Below are positions 20,526 to 32,873 of a DNA stretch of 64,000 bases, piece by piece; positions within the stretch are counted from its first letter, which is position 1, and each line of letters starts with the position of its first letter. The DNA is taken from the NCBI GenBank assembly GCA_030052745.1, contig JANBVO010000028.1, positions 372,001-436,000 on the forward strand, written 5' to 3'. The notes under the pieces are model-generated. The model worked only from the letters and a program-made list of their open reading frames with translations, did not search any database and was not told where the DNA came from. Made by a program: the position numbers and the translations under genes. Source of the DNA: Pleurostoma richardsiae (Eukaryota > Ascomycota > Sordariomycetes > Calosphaeriales > Pleurostomataceae).

Positions 20526-22731
20526 ATGAGGCTCTTCTCGCTATCATGGTCGCTCTTCCTAGGCGCAGCTGCCCTGGTGAACGCTGCTGGCGAAGATGAT
20601 TCCACAGAAGACCTGACGAGGGAGAATACGTACTTCGATGCCAAGAAGGTTCCTCCTATACTCGAGTTGACGCCGGATAACTTCGAGAAAGAGGTGAAAT
20701 CGTCGAAATATCTGCTGGTGAAGCATTACAGGTATGCGCCCGATCCTCCGTAGTTATCCTTCATGTTCAGATTGAGATTGATACCAGAACTTCACAGTCC
20801 CTGGTGTCCGCACTGCATAGATTTTGCGCCGACGTTCCAGACGTTATATGAATTCTACTACACCTCGAAACCCGAAGGTAGCGACGCCTCCGATGACACG
20901 ACCTTCACGAATTTCTACGACTTCCGCTTTGCGACTCTGAACTGTATCGCGTACTTCGACCTTTGCAGCGCAAACGACGTCAAGTCATACCCAACAACGA
21001 TCCTGTTCAAGGACGGCAAGTCTTTCGAGAGCTACCGCGGCGTCAAGAACATTAGCTTTCTGAGCGATGCAATCGAGAAAGTCCTCGAACAGGAGAAGCC
21101 CGGGAGCCGACCCTCCCAGCTCTTACTACCCACAGCGGGGGCAAAGGGTGCGCCGACTCCGACCGCCGATCTTGATCCCTCAGCAGCGGCCGCAGATGCG
21201 AAGGCCGAAGTTGTTGCGTCGGAGACTGCGGCTCCTGCCGCTGTGGAACCTGCTCCGACAAAGCAGGCCGCAAAGTCTGCCTCGAAATCAGCAGTCACGC
21301 CGAATCCCAACGGAGTTTCCATACCACTCACCGCGGAGAGCTTCCAGTCCATGGTCACCATGACGCAAGATCCATGGTTCATCAAGTTCTATGCTCCGTG
21401 GTGCCATCACTGCCAGGCAATGGCGCCGAGTTGGGAACAGCTGGGAAAGGCGATGCAGGGAAGGCTGAACATTGGCGAGGTCAATTGCGATGCTGAAAGC
21501 AGGCTTTGCAAGGACGTGCGACTACGTGGCTATCCGACGATCCTGTTCTTCAAAGGCGGCGAGCGCGTCGAATACGAAGGCCTGCGTGGCCTCGGTGATT
21601 TTGTCCAGTACGCTGAGAAGGCAATTGACATCACGGGTGGCGTTGAGGAGGTTGATGCTGCCTCGTTCAAGGCACTTGAGGAGAAGGAGGAGGTTATCTT
21701 CATCTACTTCTACGACCATGCCACAACTAGCGAAGACTTCTTGGCCCTGGAGCGTCTGCCTCTTAGTTTGATAGGCCATGCTAGGTTGGTCAAGACCAAG
21801 GATCCGGAGCTGTATGATCGGTTCAAGATCACCACCTGGCCGAGACTAGTGGTGTCTCGGGAAGGCAGGCCAACGTACTACAACCCCCTGACGCCCAAGG
21901 AGATGCGCGATACCCATCAAGTTCTGAACTGGATGAAGTCTGTCTGGCTCCCCTTTATCCCTGAGCTGACGGCTTCCAACGCTCGCGAAATCATGGACGG
22001 AAAGATTGTGGTACTCGGCATTCTCAACAGGGAAGACCAGGAGTCTTTCCAGAGCGCCCGGCGTGAAATGAAGAGCGCAGCCAACGAGTGGATGGACAAG
22101 CAGATCCAGCTGTTCCAGCTTGAGCGACAGGAACTCCGCGACGCTAAGCAGCTTCGCATCGAGGAGGCCGAGGATCGCGGGGACCAGCGGGCTCTGCGAG
22201 CAGCGAAGGCTATTCGCATCAAGATGGACAAGTCAGACCACAAGGAAGTCGCCTTCGCATGGGTTGACAGCGTGTTCTGGCAGAGGTGGATACGCACGAC
22301 CTACGGAATCGACGTCAAGGATGGTGATAGGGTCATCATCAATGATGAAGACGTGAGTGCTTCAGAATGTGACCGTCATATGAGAACTGCAGCTAACGTG
22401 TGAGTAGAATCGACGATACTGGGACCAAACCATCACCGGAAATCACATCACCCCGTCCCGGACTTCCATCCTGGAGACGCTGAACAAGGTCGTCGCCTCA
22501 CCTCCCAAGATCAAGCCCAAGCTCACCATCTCGAGCTTCGAGAAGATCTTCTTCGACATCCGCATGACCTTCTCCGAACATCCTTACCTCTCGTTCGGCT
22601 GCATAGCCGGTCTAGCATTCGGATGCGCCTCGTGGTTCCGGGGCAGACTCCGCCGGACCCGCGGCCACTTCCGCTTGGAAGACAATAAGGCTCCGCTTCT
22701 GGGCGTGAACTCGAACGGCAAGGTGGACTGA
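20526..22731 (+). CDS. eps1: ER membrane protein disulfide isomerase, Eps1-like
   Basis: Three exons: 20526-20731, 20798-22352, 22408-22731; 694 residues. A signal peptide (about residues 1-21, ending VNAAG) leads into a thioredoxin domain with active site WCPHC (Cys72/Cys75), an Ala/Pro-rich linker (about 155-245), a second thioredoxin domain with WCHHC (Cys271/Cys274), and then a redox-inactive region. A charged helix (about 520-570) precedes a single membrane span (about 650-670) and a short basic cytosolic tail, with no KDEL. The architecture matches yeast Eps1 (701 residues), a membrane PDI involved in folding and ER-associated degradation of plasma-membrane proteins. The first intron splits the codon just before the first active site. 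An alternative name would be a TMX-type PDI. Family is sure; orthology to Eps1 is likely. Confidence 0.85.
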
Positions 22732-23738
22732 GAGGCAGGGCACGCAGCAAACCATCGTCGTCAATTCTTCTACTACTGCTACTGCGGCATGAGAGATACA
22801 GCTTAGGGGTTGGGAGTTTCGGCCGGCTGCTTGACGAGAAAACCAGGCAGTCTGAAGAACGTCTGTATATTAAAGATGCTGTCACGCCTGCATATGCTCA
22901 TCACCATACATTGTTGATTATTGGCAGCCGTTGGGCGGATTGGCTTCCTTTCCTTTGTCTTACGGGTAGTAGGCTCCTCGTTTTGCTTTCCCGGCCCCTG
23001 GTCGATACGGGGTCGCCGGGCTCTAGATGGTATCTGGTACGGTACGGGATTAAGAGAGAGATGTTGCATACTAATACACCTACTTATCGAACCTTTGCGG
23101 ACGCTGCTGGCCTCGCTGTTGGTGACACCTTGTAGTACCGTGTGTGAGGAAGTATGTAAGCATGGAGTATGGCATGTCCACTTCGACCCATCAACAGGTA
23201 AACCCAAGCGACCTAACCGTAGACGGGAATCTCGTGCAGGTTCCTATTCAATGCCGCTCCTGGTTCCCAGAGTATGAGTACAGGCGTTCGCTCGTTGCAC
23301 GATACCACGAGATCGTCTTCCGAAACAGGAAAGAGGCGAGCAGACGCGTTCGTCAAGACAGGGACGGAGTGAAAACATTGGTCGGAGCGCCGGCGTGGGG
23401 AGGGAGGCCACCACCTTAACGCATGCAAGCCAAGACTGTGGATTCTTGTTTCAAGTCCAGCTCCTCTGACACCTCGCACACGAATCGAATCCCGTATGCC
23501 GACTCGGCTGTCATCCCCTTGAAAATCAAGGCAGCTGAGCATCTCTCCATCCCACCTGAGGCCCCGTACAAATACGGCGCTGCGCGTCGTCAGTGCTTCA
23601 TTTCCAGCGAGGTGTTATTCTTCCTCCAGACCCATCCAAGCGTGCGTTTGCGGTGTTTATTTGCAACGTCTTTCCCACCTAAATACCTACATTGCACATA
23701 GCCTTCTCCACTTACATCCCCCGCTCCCACCACCCACG
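22732..23738. other. Intergenic spacer, eps1-like 3' end to phospholipase D promoter
   Basis: 1 kb with only short overlapping frames. The final 60 bp are a CCACC-rich leader. Nothing else supported. Confidence 0.6.
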
Positions 23739-26700
23739 ATGGACATCTTCCGCAAGGTCCAAGGCGGCATCGAGTCGATCTTTGGGGATGAGAAGCACTC
23801 TCACACTCACCTGGGCGAGGCGTGCCATGAGTTCCATCCTCACCACCACAGGCAGAACCGCTACCAGTCGTTTGCCCCGCAGACTTCGGGCCACTGCAAG
23901 TATTACGTGGACGGTGCAGCGGTGAGTGACACGCGCCGCCATGGCCATACAGATGTGAGCGCGGGCGCTGATGCTGCTGCAGTACTTTTGGGCTGTTTCT
24001 ATTGCCCTAGAAGGTAGGGCATTTTGACATCTCTACGCGCCAAGTGTTAGTGTTAATCCTCCGTCCAGAGGCACGGGAGAGCGTCTATATCCTTGACTGG
24101 TGGCTGAGTCCTGAGCTATACCTACGTCGACCCCCCGCTCGAAATGAGCAGTATCGGCTGGATCGCCTGCTCCAAGCGGCCGCCCAGAGAGGCGTGCAAG
24201 TCAACATCATTGTCTACAAGGAGGTTCCTCAAGCCCTCACGTGTAAGTAACACCTCGAAAAGATGCCCTATGCTATCTTCGCCTCGCTAACCATCTTTAT
24301 TCTGCAAATAGTGAACTCAGAGGTATGTAAATAGTTATCGGGTCTTGATGCCGGTACAGACTGGCTGTGAGTTAGTTGAGCTTACCAACTCCCACGCAGC
24401 ACACAAAGCATGCTTTGGAGGCCCTGCATCCCAACATCAAAGTGTTCAGGCATCCTGACCACCACCCGAGCGGATATGATATCAAGTCCGACCTGGCATC
24501 GGGCTTCAAGAACCTGTCATTAGGCACCTTTGACTTATCAAAGTTGTCCCACGATACCCTCAAAACCCTGTACGGTACAAGTGACGATGTCGTCCTCTTC
24601 TGGGCCCATCACGAGAAGCTGTGCCTTGTTGATGGAAACATCGCTTTCATGGGTGGGCTGGATATGTGTAAGTGGGATGGTCTTACCCAGCTCCTGAGGA
24701 GATCAACATTGACACAGTCTTCCCCTCAGGCTTCGGAAGATGGGACACAAACAGTTAGTCTCCTGGATCTAACTACTCTTATGGGTGATATTAAGCAGTT
24801 CTAGGCCATCCCATTGCGGATGCTCACCCAGGAAATTTGGATAACATAATTTTCCCTGGACAAGACTTCAACAATGCTCGCGTCTACGACTTTGAAGATG
24901 TGGACAAGTGGGAGCAAAACAAGCGTAGGGACGAGCCACCCCATGGCACTATGCGTTACACTAACAAAGCGACAGTTGACCGGACCAAGAACTCTCGAAT
25001 GGGCTGGTCAGACATCAGTATCAGCCTTTCCGGCCCCATCGTCCAGAGTCTCCAGATTCACTTCAGCGACAGATGGTTAGCCGCCACTCCTCAGATGCTC
25101 CTGGAGACACCGCTGACAACCGACAGGAATTACATCTTTAGCCAGAAGTACAAGGAAAAGGACGAGGAGAAATATCGGATAATCGAAGCACCTCTCTCTC
25201 ATGCCGCACCCTCGGATGGCCTTTTTGGTGGCGATGCTAGCCGAGTCTTTGGGGGACTACATGAACACTTCGGTAGACACATGAGAAGATTCATGGGCGG
25301 CGGCGACGATGAGCTCGATGGCGATAATCAGCCTGACCATGGGATGCACATCCAGCTGACGAGAAGGTGTGCTCTGTTGTTCTACTTTGCCATTGGGACA
25401 GAGGTCGCTAACATTTTCAAGTTGCACGGGGTGGTCCGCCGGGCATCCGACTGAGCATTCGATTGCAAATGCTTATATCGAGGTTATCACCAATGCTCGC
25501 CACTTTGTATACATTGAGAACCAGGTATGCTTGAAATAGTTACCTGCTGGTAATGCGTGCAAAACCTGACTGCTTGATAGTTCTTCATTACTGCAACAGA
25601 CGACAAACAGCAACCCGTGGCCAACAAGATTGGCGCTGCGATTGTCAGCCGCATCCTTCGAGCATGGCAGAGCGGCGAGGAGTTCAGGGTTATTGTCTTG
25701 ATGCCCGCAGTCCCAGCGTTCGCTGGTGACTTGAAGTCAGATGGAGCACTTGGAACTCGCGCTATCATGGAGTTTCAGTATGCAAGCATCAACCGCGGCG
25801 GATACAGCATCATGCAGGCGCTGTCCAAAGCCGGCGTCCCCGACCCGCAGAAGTACATCTCCTTCTACAACCTGCGCAACTTTGACCGCATCAACACCTC
25901 CGCGACCATGGACCAGGCGCAAAAGGAGAGCGGCGTATCGTATGAGAGCGCAAGGAAGGAATTTGACGATGCTGTCGAATCGGGATACGATGGCTACTCT
26001 CGCGAGGAAACAAGCGGGCGCCTGGGTGATCAGTACAATCGGTACCAGGAGGCAGCGAGCCACCTGAAGGATGAGACATGGGATACCATCAGTGCCTGCT
26101 ACATGGATAACGGGCCCGATCTCAACTCGATTCCGTGGAACGGCAGCCCGGACTCCGAGTTGGATGCCTTTGTATCCGAGGAGCTGTATATCCACAGCAA
26201 GGTTTTGATCGCCGACGACCGCGTCGTCATCTGCGGTTCCGCCAACCTCAACGACCGCTCCCAGCTCGGCACGCACGACTCGGAGATCGCCGTCATTATC
26301 GAGGACCCGACGCCCGTCCGGTCCCACATGGGCGACCAGCCGTACACGGCGTCGCGCTTCGCCGCCTCGCTGCGTCGGCAGCTCTTCCGCAAGCACCTGG
26401 GCCTGCTGCCCGACCAGCGCTGGGACCGGCCGGACCGCAACTGGACGCCGGTGACGCGGGACCCGAACGAGTACGACTGGGGCTCGCCGGCGGACCGCCT
26501 CGTCGAGGACCCGCTGTCGCGCAACTTCGACAACCTGTGGCGCAACACGGCGCGACAGAACACGGAGATCTTCAGCAGGGCGTTCCACAACGTGCCCAAC
26601 GACGCGGTCCGGACCTGGAAGGACTACGATGAGTTCTTCAGCCGGCACTTTGTTATGCCCGGGGCGGACGAGAAGAACAAGGATAAGGACAAGGACAAGG

Positions 26701-26966
26701 ACAAGAAGGATGATAAGAAGGATGACAAGGATGATAAGGACGATAAAGACGATAAGAACAGTAAGGATGGCACCACTACCAGCAAGGTCAGCTACGGGCA
26801 CATTGTTCGCGAGGAGTTCCCCGGCGGCGTGACCGAGGCCAAGGAGTGGCTCGGCCGCGTGAGGGGTACACTGGTGGAGATGCCGCTGAACTTCCTGATC
26901 GATGTGGATGACATCGCCAAGGAGGGTCTGTCGCTGAATAGCTTCACTGATGAGCTATATACGTAG
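23739..26966 (+). CDS. Phospholipase D with two HKD motifs
   Basis: I model 11 exons: 23739-23921, 23983-24013, 24069-24242, 24312-24322, 24400-24667, 24730-24753, 24805-24924, 24976-25075, 25127-25366, 25422-25524, 25581-26966; total 2,640 nt, 879 residues. HKD 1 is HEKLCLVDG (His204, Lys206, Asp211) and HKD 2 is HSKVLIADDRVVICGSAN (His623, Lys625, Asp630). Together they form the catalytic site that hydrolyses phosphatidylcholine to phosphatidic acid through a phosphohistidine intermediate. ILDWWLSPELYLRRP and the IENQFF segment are also PLD-typical. There is no obvious PX or PH domain at the N-terminus, so it belongs to the short fungal PLDs, not Spo14 proper. Exon 4 is only 11 nt and exon 6 only 24 nt. 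The intron 24925-24975 is 51 nt with no in-frame stop. A Lys/Asp-only tract lies near residues 785-815. Confidence 0.92.
26671..26768 (+). repeat. AAGGAT/AAGGAC repeat coding for a Lys-Asp tract
   Basis: Trinucleotide-pair repeat inside the last PLD exon that encodes alternating Lys and Asp for about 30 residues. It falls between conserved blocks, so it is probably a surface loop and likely to vary in length between strains. Confidence 0.85.
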
Positions 26967-29543
26967 AAGGACGACTCTTCTTGCGCTTACCCCAGGGTTC
27001 GATGGGACGAGGTCATGGATTGCTCGTGGGCAGCATAGCGTAGCGCGAGCTAGACTTGCTAGAGGGGGAGCGTCGTGAACGGAGATACTTTGGTTTCCCT
27101 TGAAGAGCAGCGCCTTGTTAGTGAACGTCGATGTTTACTTGTGAATACCTCGTCCAGATGTAGTCAAACTGTATGTCACAGACGAAAGAAAGCTAGGACG
27201 GGGCCGCAGATGCGCGCTGGGCGGTTGCAAAAGGGAGACGGGTTAGCAGGAAGTATGTGGTTACGATGAAGTAGAGGTAGATATATCCGCCAAATGTCTA
27301 ACGTAACTCCCTTATTGTGCTAGCAACTGATAACTTAGTCCTCTAGGCATCTTGTTCCCCTAGGACGAGTCCCTGAATCGGATAGTAGTTTACGGAAGTG
27401 ACCCCGTTGTTTGTGGCGTGTCAGAGTGAGGTTGGATGGAGCGAAACATCGACTGCCGCGTGGCAGATCGGCAACGGGTATTTTTGATTAAAGAGCTCTG
27501 CAGGTGATTATCCGTTGGAGGGCGTGTATGAGGCCCCGGATCTCGCATGACACTGTGCTGCTTGCGAGAGGCAACAATTATCACGGGCCGAGGAGATGCG
27601 GAAGCATCCTCTCAGGGACCCGGATACCGCCTCATCTCGGTGATATTCGTGCAGCTAGCCGTCTCGCCGGGAAAATGAGCCTCGTCCAAGGTGACTCTCT
27701 TGAGTGAACTCCCACCCGAGAGACTTGGATATCTCTGGCCCAAGGCCATGAACTTACGTCAAGACTTCTAGCAGTACCAAAAAAACACGCGGATGGTGAG
27801 CAAAAGCACCATTCGTCGTGCTAAGAAGTAAGGGTCAGCTACAACTGGTACTTCTCCGTCTGTCCTCAGCGTCGTCATGTAGATATCTGAAATGTCCTCT
27901 TAGACAATGTTTAAGGGCGTCTTCACTTCACTTGCAAGCACTCGGATCAGCAGACATGAAGGACGAAGAGAAACCAGTGTACTGCGTCGTAACCATGTAA
28001 CCGTCCTCGAATTTTCTGTTCTCTTGATTGACCCTCCGTTTAGCTCGTCGCCGTCTTCGGTATCCGAAAGCTGTATCCGGATGGCGACAGATGCATACGC
28101 GATAGACAGAGAAGACAGTGCGGTGAAAGGTGCTCGACACTTGCTCGTAACGTGCCATTGCGGCCGGAGTATCCCGCATTTCTATACCTGTCCTCTACAA
28201 CCTTTCATCTTACGATACATAGAGCGTTGCGGTCTGCCGTCGGTTTGGGAGTCTGACAAAGCATGCTGCAGTGTTGCCCGTATGATTTGAAGCCGTCGGC
28301 AAGAAGAATTCATGCAGATACGGCCGGTATGCGGTAGGTGTAGATGATACGGAAAGGCAGATGCCGCAGATGCAACATCGGTTTTGTTTGCCTTGTTAGG
28401 ACTCGTCGATGGCTGCTTGCATGGGAGAGATGCGCTGCCGACTGCCAGACGAGGTTTTCCGCCGAGAAGATATCCACGCCGAGTGCAACTTCCGATCAAG
28501 GAAGGTTGGACGTCGTCCACGCACCCGAGGTGTCACCGCATGGTTCGGAGGCAGCACAAGATGCTGCGAGGCATGACAGATCGCCCGCAGCGAGCATCGT
28601 GCCGTTGCCGTGGTCGGAGACGTTCGAGTCTATCTTATATCCTGAGGCCTGCGACGAAGACGATATGAAGTTACCATGTTTGAAGCTATAGAAGAATGAT
28701 ACACGATCAGGGAAACCCCACGATGCGTTTGAATTTGCCTCGTCATAGACGCGCTGGTGATCCGAGGTTTATTATCTGGGCGGTAATAGCGACGGGGAAC
28801 AGTGAAAGTAAGGCAAGGTACCCGGGGGTTGGATGTACCGACGGGCAGTACCTCGCCTTAGCAAGTGCAACGACGTACCGGGCCTGCGGGAGGTGCCTGG
28901 TGGTCCCGCCAATCACCAGGGACCTTCAGCCTTAAGACGCCGCTAAGCAGCGACCCCTGGCATACGGGGGACCCACCGACGTAGCTCGGCCGGTGAAATG
29001 TCCATTTGGAGACGGGATGGGAAACGCATCACGCAGCGATTTCTGCTCCATTCACACCACTCGCGCCTCTCGACTCTTCCGCATAAGTACCGGCCAACCC
29101 CCGAGTCTCTGTTGATATCAATTGAGTTGTCCGGAGATCAGGACCATCCTCTCACAAAGACTCTACTCGATCAAGCCCCTCAAGTCTCCGTCTGCCCTTG
29201 GCAAAGCTGCTAGGAGCTCCTCAAAGCTCTTGTCTCTACGTCACCTGTTCGATCTGGCGATAGACCCCCAAACGAAAATTGCCGAACACAGTCACTCTGG
29301 TCGACGAAACTTCAAGAAGTAAACGCTTCTAGCGTAAATATACGACCTACCCTGCCGACAAGCATATTCTCCAGAAGACACCAGTCTCTGAGCACGACAC
29401 ACATCACCGACCCTCCACGACTGAAGCGCGCTCTCTGTGAGGACAATTCAACAGAGTGATCTACGGTATCCTCGGTATCTAGGGGCCGTGGCACATCTGG
29501 AGGGCTGCCGCTACAACAGAGATTGGCAATCAGCTCTACCAAG
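26967..29543. other. Gene-poor 2.6-kb spacer
   Basis: No frame above 130 codons and none with a recognisable motif. It includes a strong inverted repeat at 28809-28860. The section near 29040-29500 has GC-rich and TC-rich words resembling the GNAT gene's leader. A multi-exon gene or noncoding transcript cannot be excluded by eye. Confidence 0.5.
28809..28860. repeat. Inverted repeat, 13-nt arms
   Basis: TAAGGCAAGGTAC (28809-28821) and GTACCTCGCCTTA (28848-28860) pair over 13 positions with one mismatch, with a 26-nt loop. A second, 7-bp inverted pair (CCTGGTG / CACCAGG) follows at about 28898-28920. Confidence 0.65.
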
Positions 29544-30254
29544 ATGTCGGGCCAAGCGACGCCTTACATCTTCCAACCGGCAGCGCATTCCCACCTTGTA
29601 CCCTACCTTGCGGCGCTGCATGGGTCCTGTATCAACCATGATCGCATGGTCGGAGCGTTCCTCTCGCCACTGAACCATGAGAGGCTCCTGGCTTGGTGGA
29701 AAGACAAGATCGCCGAGGTTACAGCCGGCACGCGGGTCATATTTTTGCTGCTGGATGAGTCACAACCGGGATCGAAGGCGAAAGGACCGGAGCTGATGGG
29801 GGTTGCTATGTTGGCGCTGCCACACTTGGAGACGGCACCGTATCGAGCGAATGTCGAGTCGCTTCTGGTCAGCCCGAAGTATCGCAGGAGAGGAGGAGCA
29901 AAGATGTTGATGGAGTATCTTGAGTTGGAGGCAGCAGTGCGGGCAAAGACCCTCTTGGTGAGTACCAACCCTGGGCTGACCATATTCCGCCCGTCCTGCT
30001 GTTTCTCGGTATAGCAGCGACCCTTCTGGGAGGCTCGTCATATCTCAAACACGCCAGAGACGTATGCTGCGACCTGCTGACGACTAATGGCTAACCTGTC
30101 GTAGATGGCAGAGGCTGAGAGTGGAACCGCTGCTGAGGCTGCATTCCATAAGTTCGGATTTACAGAGGTCGGCAAGGTACCTAGGTATGCTTTTAACTCG
30201 GCCGGCGAACCGAGGGACGTCACTTTCTTCTACAAAGATCTATCATCCTTGTAG
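29544..30254 (+). CDS. GNAT-family N-acetyltransferase
   Basis: Two exons, 29544-29957 and 30105-30254; 187 residues. The acetyl-CoA-binding motif A is visible as VSPKYRRRGGAKMLMEYLE, with the R-x-x-G-x-A loop (about residues 112-118) after a beta-strand ending VESLLV. Motif B includes AAFHKFGFTEVGKVPRYAF, and the C-terminal strand ends in VTFFYKDL, as in many small fungal GNAT enzymes. The preceding 21 nt are also open, but only from a TTG, so the ATG at 29544 is the start. Acceptor substrate unknown: small fungal members acetylate amines, antibiotics or protein N-termini. The intron is 147 nt, donor GTGAGT, acceptor GTAG. Confidence 0.86.
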
Positions 30255-31171
30255 GGCAGGGACCGACACATTGGCTTCTATCGAAGAGAGTGTCTACCAT
30301 CTTAGGCACAAGTCACATTTACTGCTGTTATCCTCCGAATTATAGACGAGGCATCGGCTGGAGCCGTTGCCGCGATGCGGCGACCCCAGGGTCTGTTCTT
30401 CCACGGGGCACAAAAAAAGAATAGTCGGTAATTATTGCGAGTCTCCTTTGGTCATGGAAGCAGTTCTTCCACCCAGGATGCAGTCATCATCCTACGGGAC
30501 GGGACAGGACGGGCCTATCCCGTCGTGAGCGAACCATATATCTGCGTATTGGTGTGCCTGAATCCAGCAGCACACGCATGCCCTAAGGCACAGGCTATTA
30601 CAACATGAGAATCATGATCAGTCCCAGATGCTTCCTTTTATCTTACCAATTGTGGTGTGCCAAGGCTGCGCCGGTAGCTGACTCCTCCGTGCTGTCGTCC
30701 GCTTCGGAATTCAAGGCGTCACCACGTGCCACAATCTAAGGCCATCCAGCAGGTTTCTGGCCTGGGCTTTTTGGAGCAGCCCAGAGACCAGCCGCATTTA
30801 CCATTCGACTTGCTTCATCTTGCATGCCGCTATGCGCCCTACTCCAAAGGTCGGTGCCGCCTGCATCGGCTGCTCCATGCCATTGACCTGTCAGATGCCG
30901 TATCTTGACCAGGTGGGGTGCGCTGGCAGGGGTCGTCGTCCCATCGGTGATCGCAGTCTCTGGGGAGTCGCCATGTCGTCAGCTTCCTCTTCTGGACTCA
31001 GTCCGCCGGGGAGATAGACGGCCATTATTCGATCTTCGCTCGACAACTGGCGATGCGCAAAATGCGACGCTGCACCTATAAAAGCGCATTTGCCTGTGGC
31101 TATGCGTCCGCCCTGCGCGGCGACAGCCGCACAGCTCTCGCTCGTGTTATTCCCGTTTCGGTATCTTGACG
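30255..31171. promoter_or_regulatory. Intergenic region and RNase T2 promoter with TATA box
   Basis: 0.9 kb with no supported gene. A clear TATA element, TATAAAAG, lies at 31077-31084, 88 bp before the RNase T2 ATG. Purine-rich GGGACGGGACAGGACGGG words occur near 30497-30515, and a CACGTG at 30724-30729. Confidence 0.65.
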
Positions 31172-32578
31172 ATGCATTGCTCGAGCCTTTTCGTTGCGGC
31201 ATCTGCCGCCCTTGTATCCACGGCTTCGGCGGGTCTGTATGATGAGAGCACGAGCAACCATACCTGCACACTGGGTAAGTCAAGCACACCTTCTCGCCCC
31301 ATCTGGCTGCTTATTGACTTTTTTTTATAGTTACCCCTTTGTTGTCTTGCTCTGCTGGCGCAACACCAGAGTTAACCGATTCTTGCTGCGTGGAGACATA
31401 CGGGGGGCTTCTTGTAATGTGTCCTAGCCAATCTGAGGGTAGCCTTTCTGACGAGAAATCAGCTCTCAACGCAGTTTTGGGATACGTACACGGGACTGGA
31501 GTCCCAGGGACAGGTTCTGCCGAAATACACCTGGACTCTTCACGGCCTGTGGCCTGGTAAGCCGTAATGACGATCTACACTCGTATCACTTGAGCATCTG
31601 GCTAATACTTGTCTTCCTAGACTTCTGTAATGGTAAGTAGTGTCTGGCTTGTCGCTAAGGAATCCTCTAAAAGATTACAGGCTCTTATACGCAGTATTGC
31701 GACTTGAGGTGGGCTGAAACCAGTCCATCCGTGGTGTTCTAAGGGTTGCGTCTAACATGGGAAACATATAGTCGGCAGTACGATCCGGAACCGTCGCCCA
31801 ACACTACCACGGGCAAGCCGGACGGGACGCCGGTGCCCGCGTATACGGGTCCGAGCATCGGAACGTTCCTCGAGCCGTTCGGCAAATATGACCTCCTGGC
31901 GTACATGAACAAGTAGAAGCCCCATTTCCCCTTCGAGTCACTTCCCCGTCTGTACCTCCTCTCCTCTGACCACCCCGGAACCTCGCAGATACTGGGTCGC
32001 CCAGAACCAGCCCAACGGCGACTTCTGGGGCCACGAGTTCAGCAAGCACGCGACCTGCTACTCGACCTTTGACGTCGAGTGCTACGGCCCGCAGTACCGC
32101 CAGCACGAGGAGGTCGTCGACTTCTTCGAGACGGCCGTCGGCTTCTACCGTGACCTGCCAACCTGGGGCTGGTTGTCGGCGGCGGGCATCCGGCCCAGCA
32201 ACGCGACCGCCTACTCGCTGGCCGACGTCCGCGGCGCGCTCACGGCCGGGTTCGGCGCGGTGCCGTATATCGGCTGCTCGGGCCCGCGGTACAACACCAC
32301 GGAGGCGGGCCGGGGGAGCAGCGATGCGGGATACACGCAGCTGAGCGAGGTTTGGTATTGTATGTGTCCACCCCTCGACTGTCTTGAAGCGCTGTCGGTC
32401 CGCGTCCGTGAGCGATGATGTTGCTGACTTTCCTCCAGATTATCATGTCTATGGCCGGCCGCAGAGGGGCCAGGGCTTGCCGGTAAATGCCAGCATCAAC
32501 GGAGGAAGCGTGTCGAACTGCGCAAAGACGCCGGGCGCTATCCACTACTATGAGCGGACGGAGGGCTCTGAAGCATGA
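31172..32578 (+). CDS. Secreted ribonuclease T2
   Basis: Eight exons: 31172-31274, 31331-31413, 31463-31556, 31621-31632, 31681-31708, 31772-31912, 31989-32359, 32439-32578; 323 residues. A signal peptide ends near Ala20 (STASAG). Catalytic block 1 is WTLHGLWPD with His89. Block 2 is FWGHEFSKHATC with His169, Glu170 and His174, the T2 triad. Cys residues near SCCVETYGG and CNGSY fit the conserved disulfides. RNase T2 cleaves single-stranded RNA through 2',3'-cyclic phosphates and is secreted or vacuolar. Exon 4 is only 12 nt and exon 5 only 28 nt. The third exon's acceptor is fixed by the conserved LSTQFWDTYTGLESQGQ join; using the nearer GCAG would break it. Several Asn-x-Ser/Thr sites are present. 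TATA box 88 bp upstream. Confidence 0.94.
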
Positions 32579-32873
32579 TGATTGACCATCATCGACTTCT
32601 TTTCTTCGCAGACCATGCTGGTGCTTCTCATCCCCATGCTATACACGCAATAAGCCTGAAAATTGACGCTCATGACGACATCTGGGCATTATATATATAC
32701 CACAATGCATATTAGATAGCCCAACCGAGAGTCACTGCCCTTGAAGATTCCCTGCGGGTTCGTGACCCCTATAAGTACACAGCAACTTTTATATAAGAAG
32801 CCAGCCATGCCCGCCTGTGGTGAAAACCCGCCAACGCCTTTATTCTGCAAAGTTTCAATCTCGTCGTGACATT
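32579..32873. other. Convergent 3' spacer, RNase T2 / sec62
   Basis: 295 bp between two converging stop codons. It contains AT-rich tracts such as TATATATA at 32691-32698. Nothing else seen. Confidence 0.6.

Noticed and set aside
17606-26966. Tdp1 and PLD as a duplicated pair of HKD enzymes
   Set aside because: Both belong to the PLD superfamily, but they differ completely outside the motifs, in strand and in intron layout. This is coincidental proximity.
28344-28691. 115-codon frame with several Cys residues
   Set aside because: Cys spacing fits no zinc motif, opposite-strand frames overlap it, and composition is not protein-like.
28975-29010. tRNA A-box-like TAGCTCGGCCGG
   Set aside because: No matching T-arm or acceptor stem downstream at tRNA distance.
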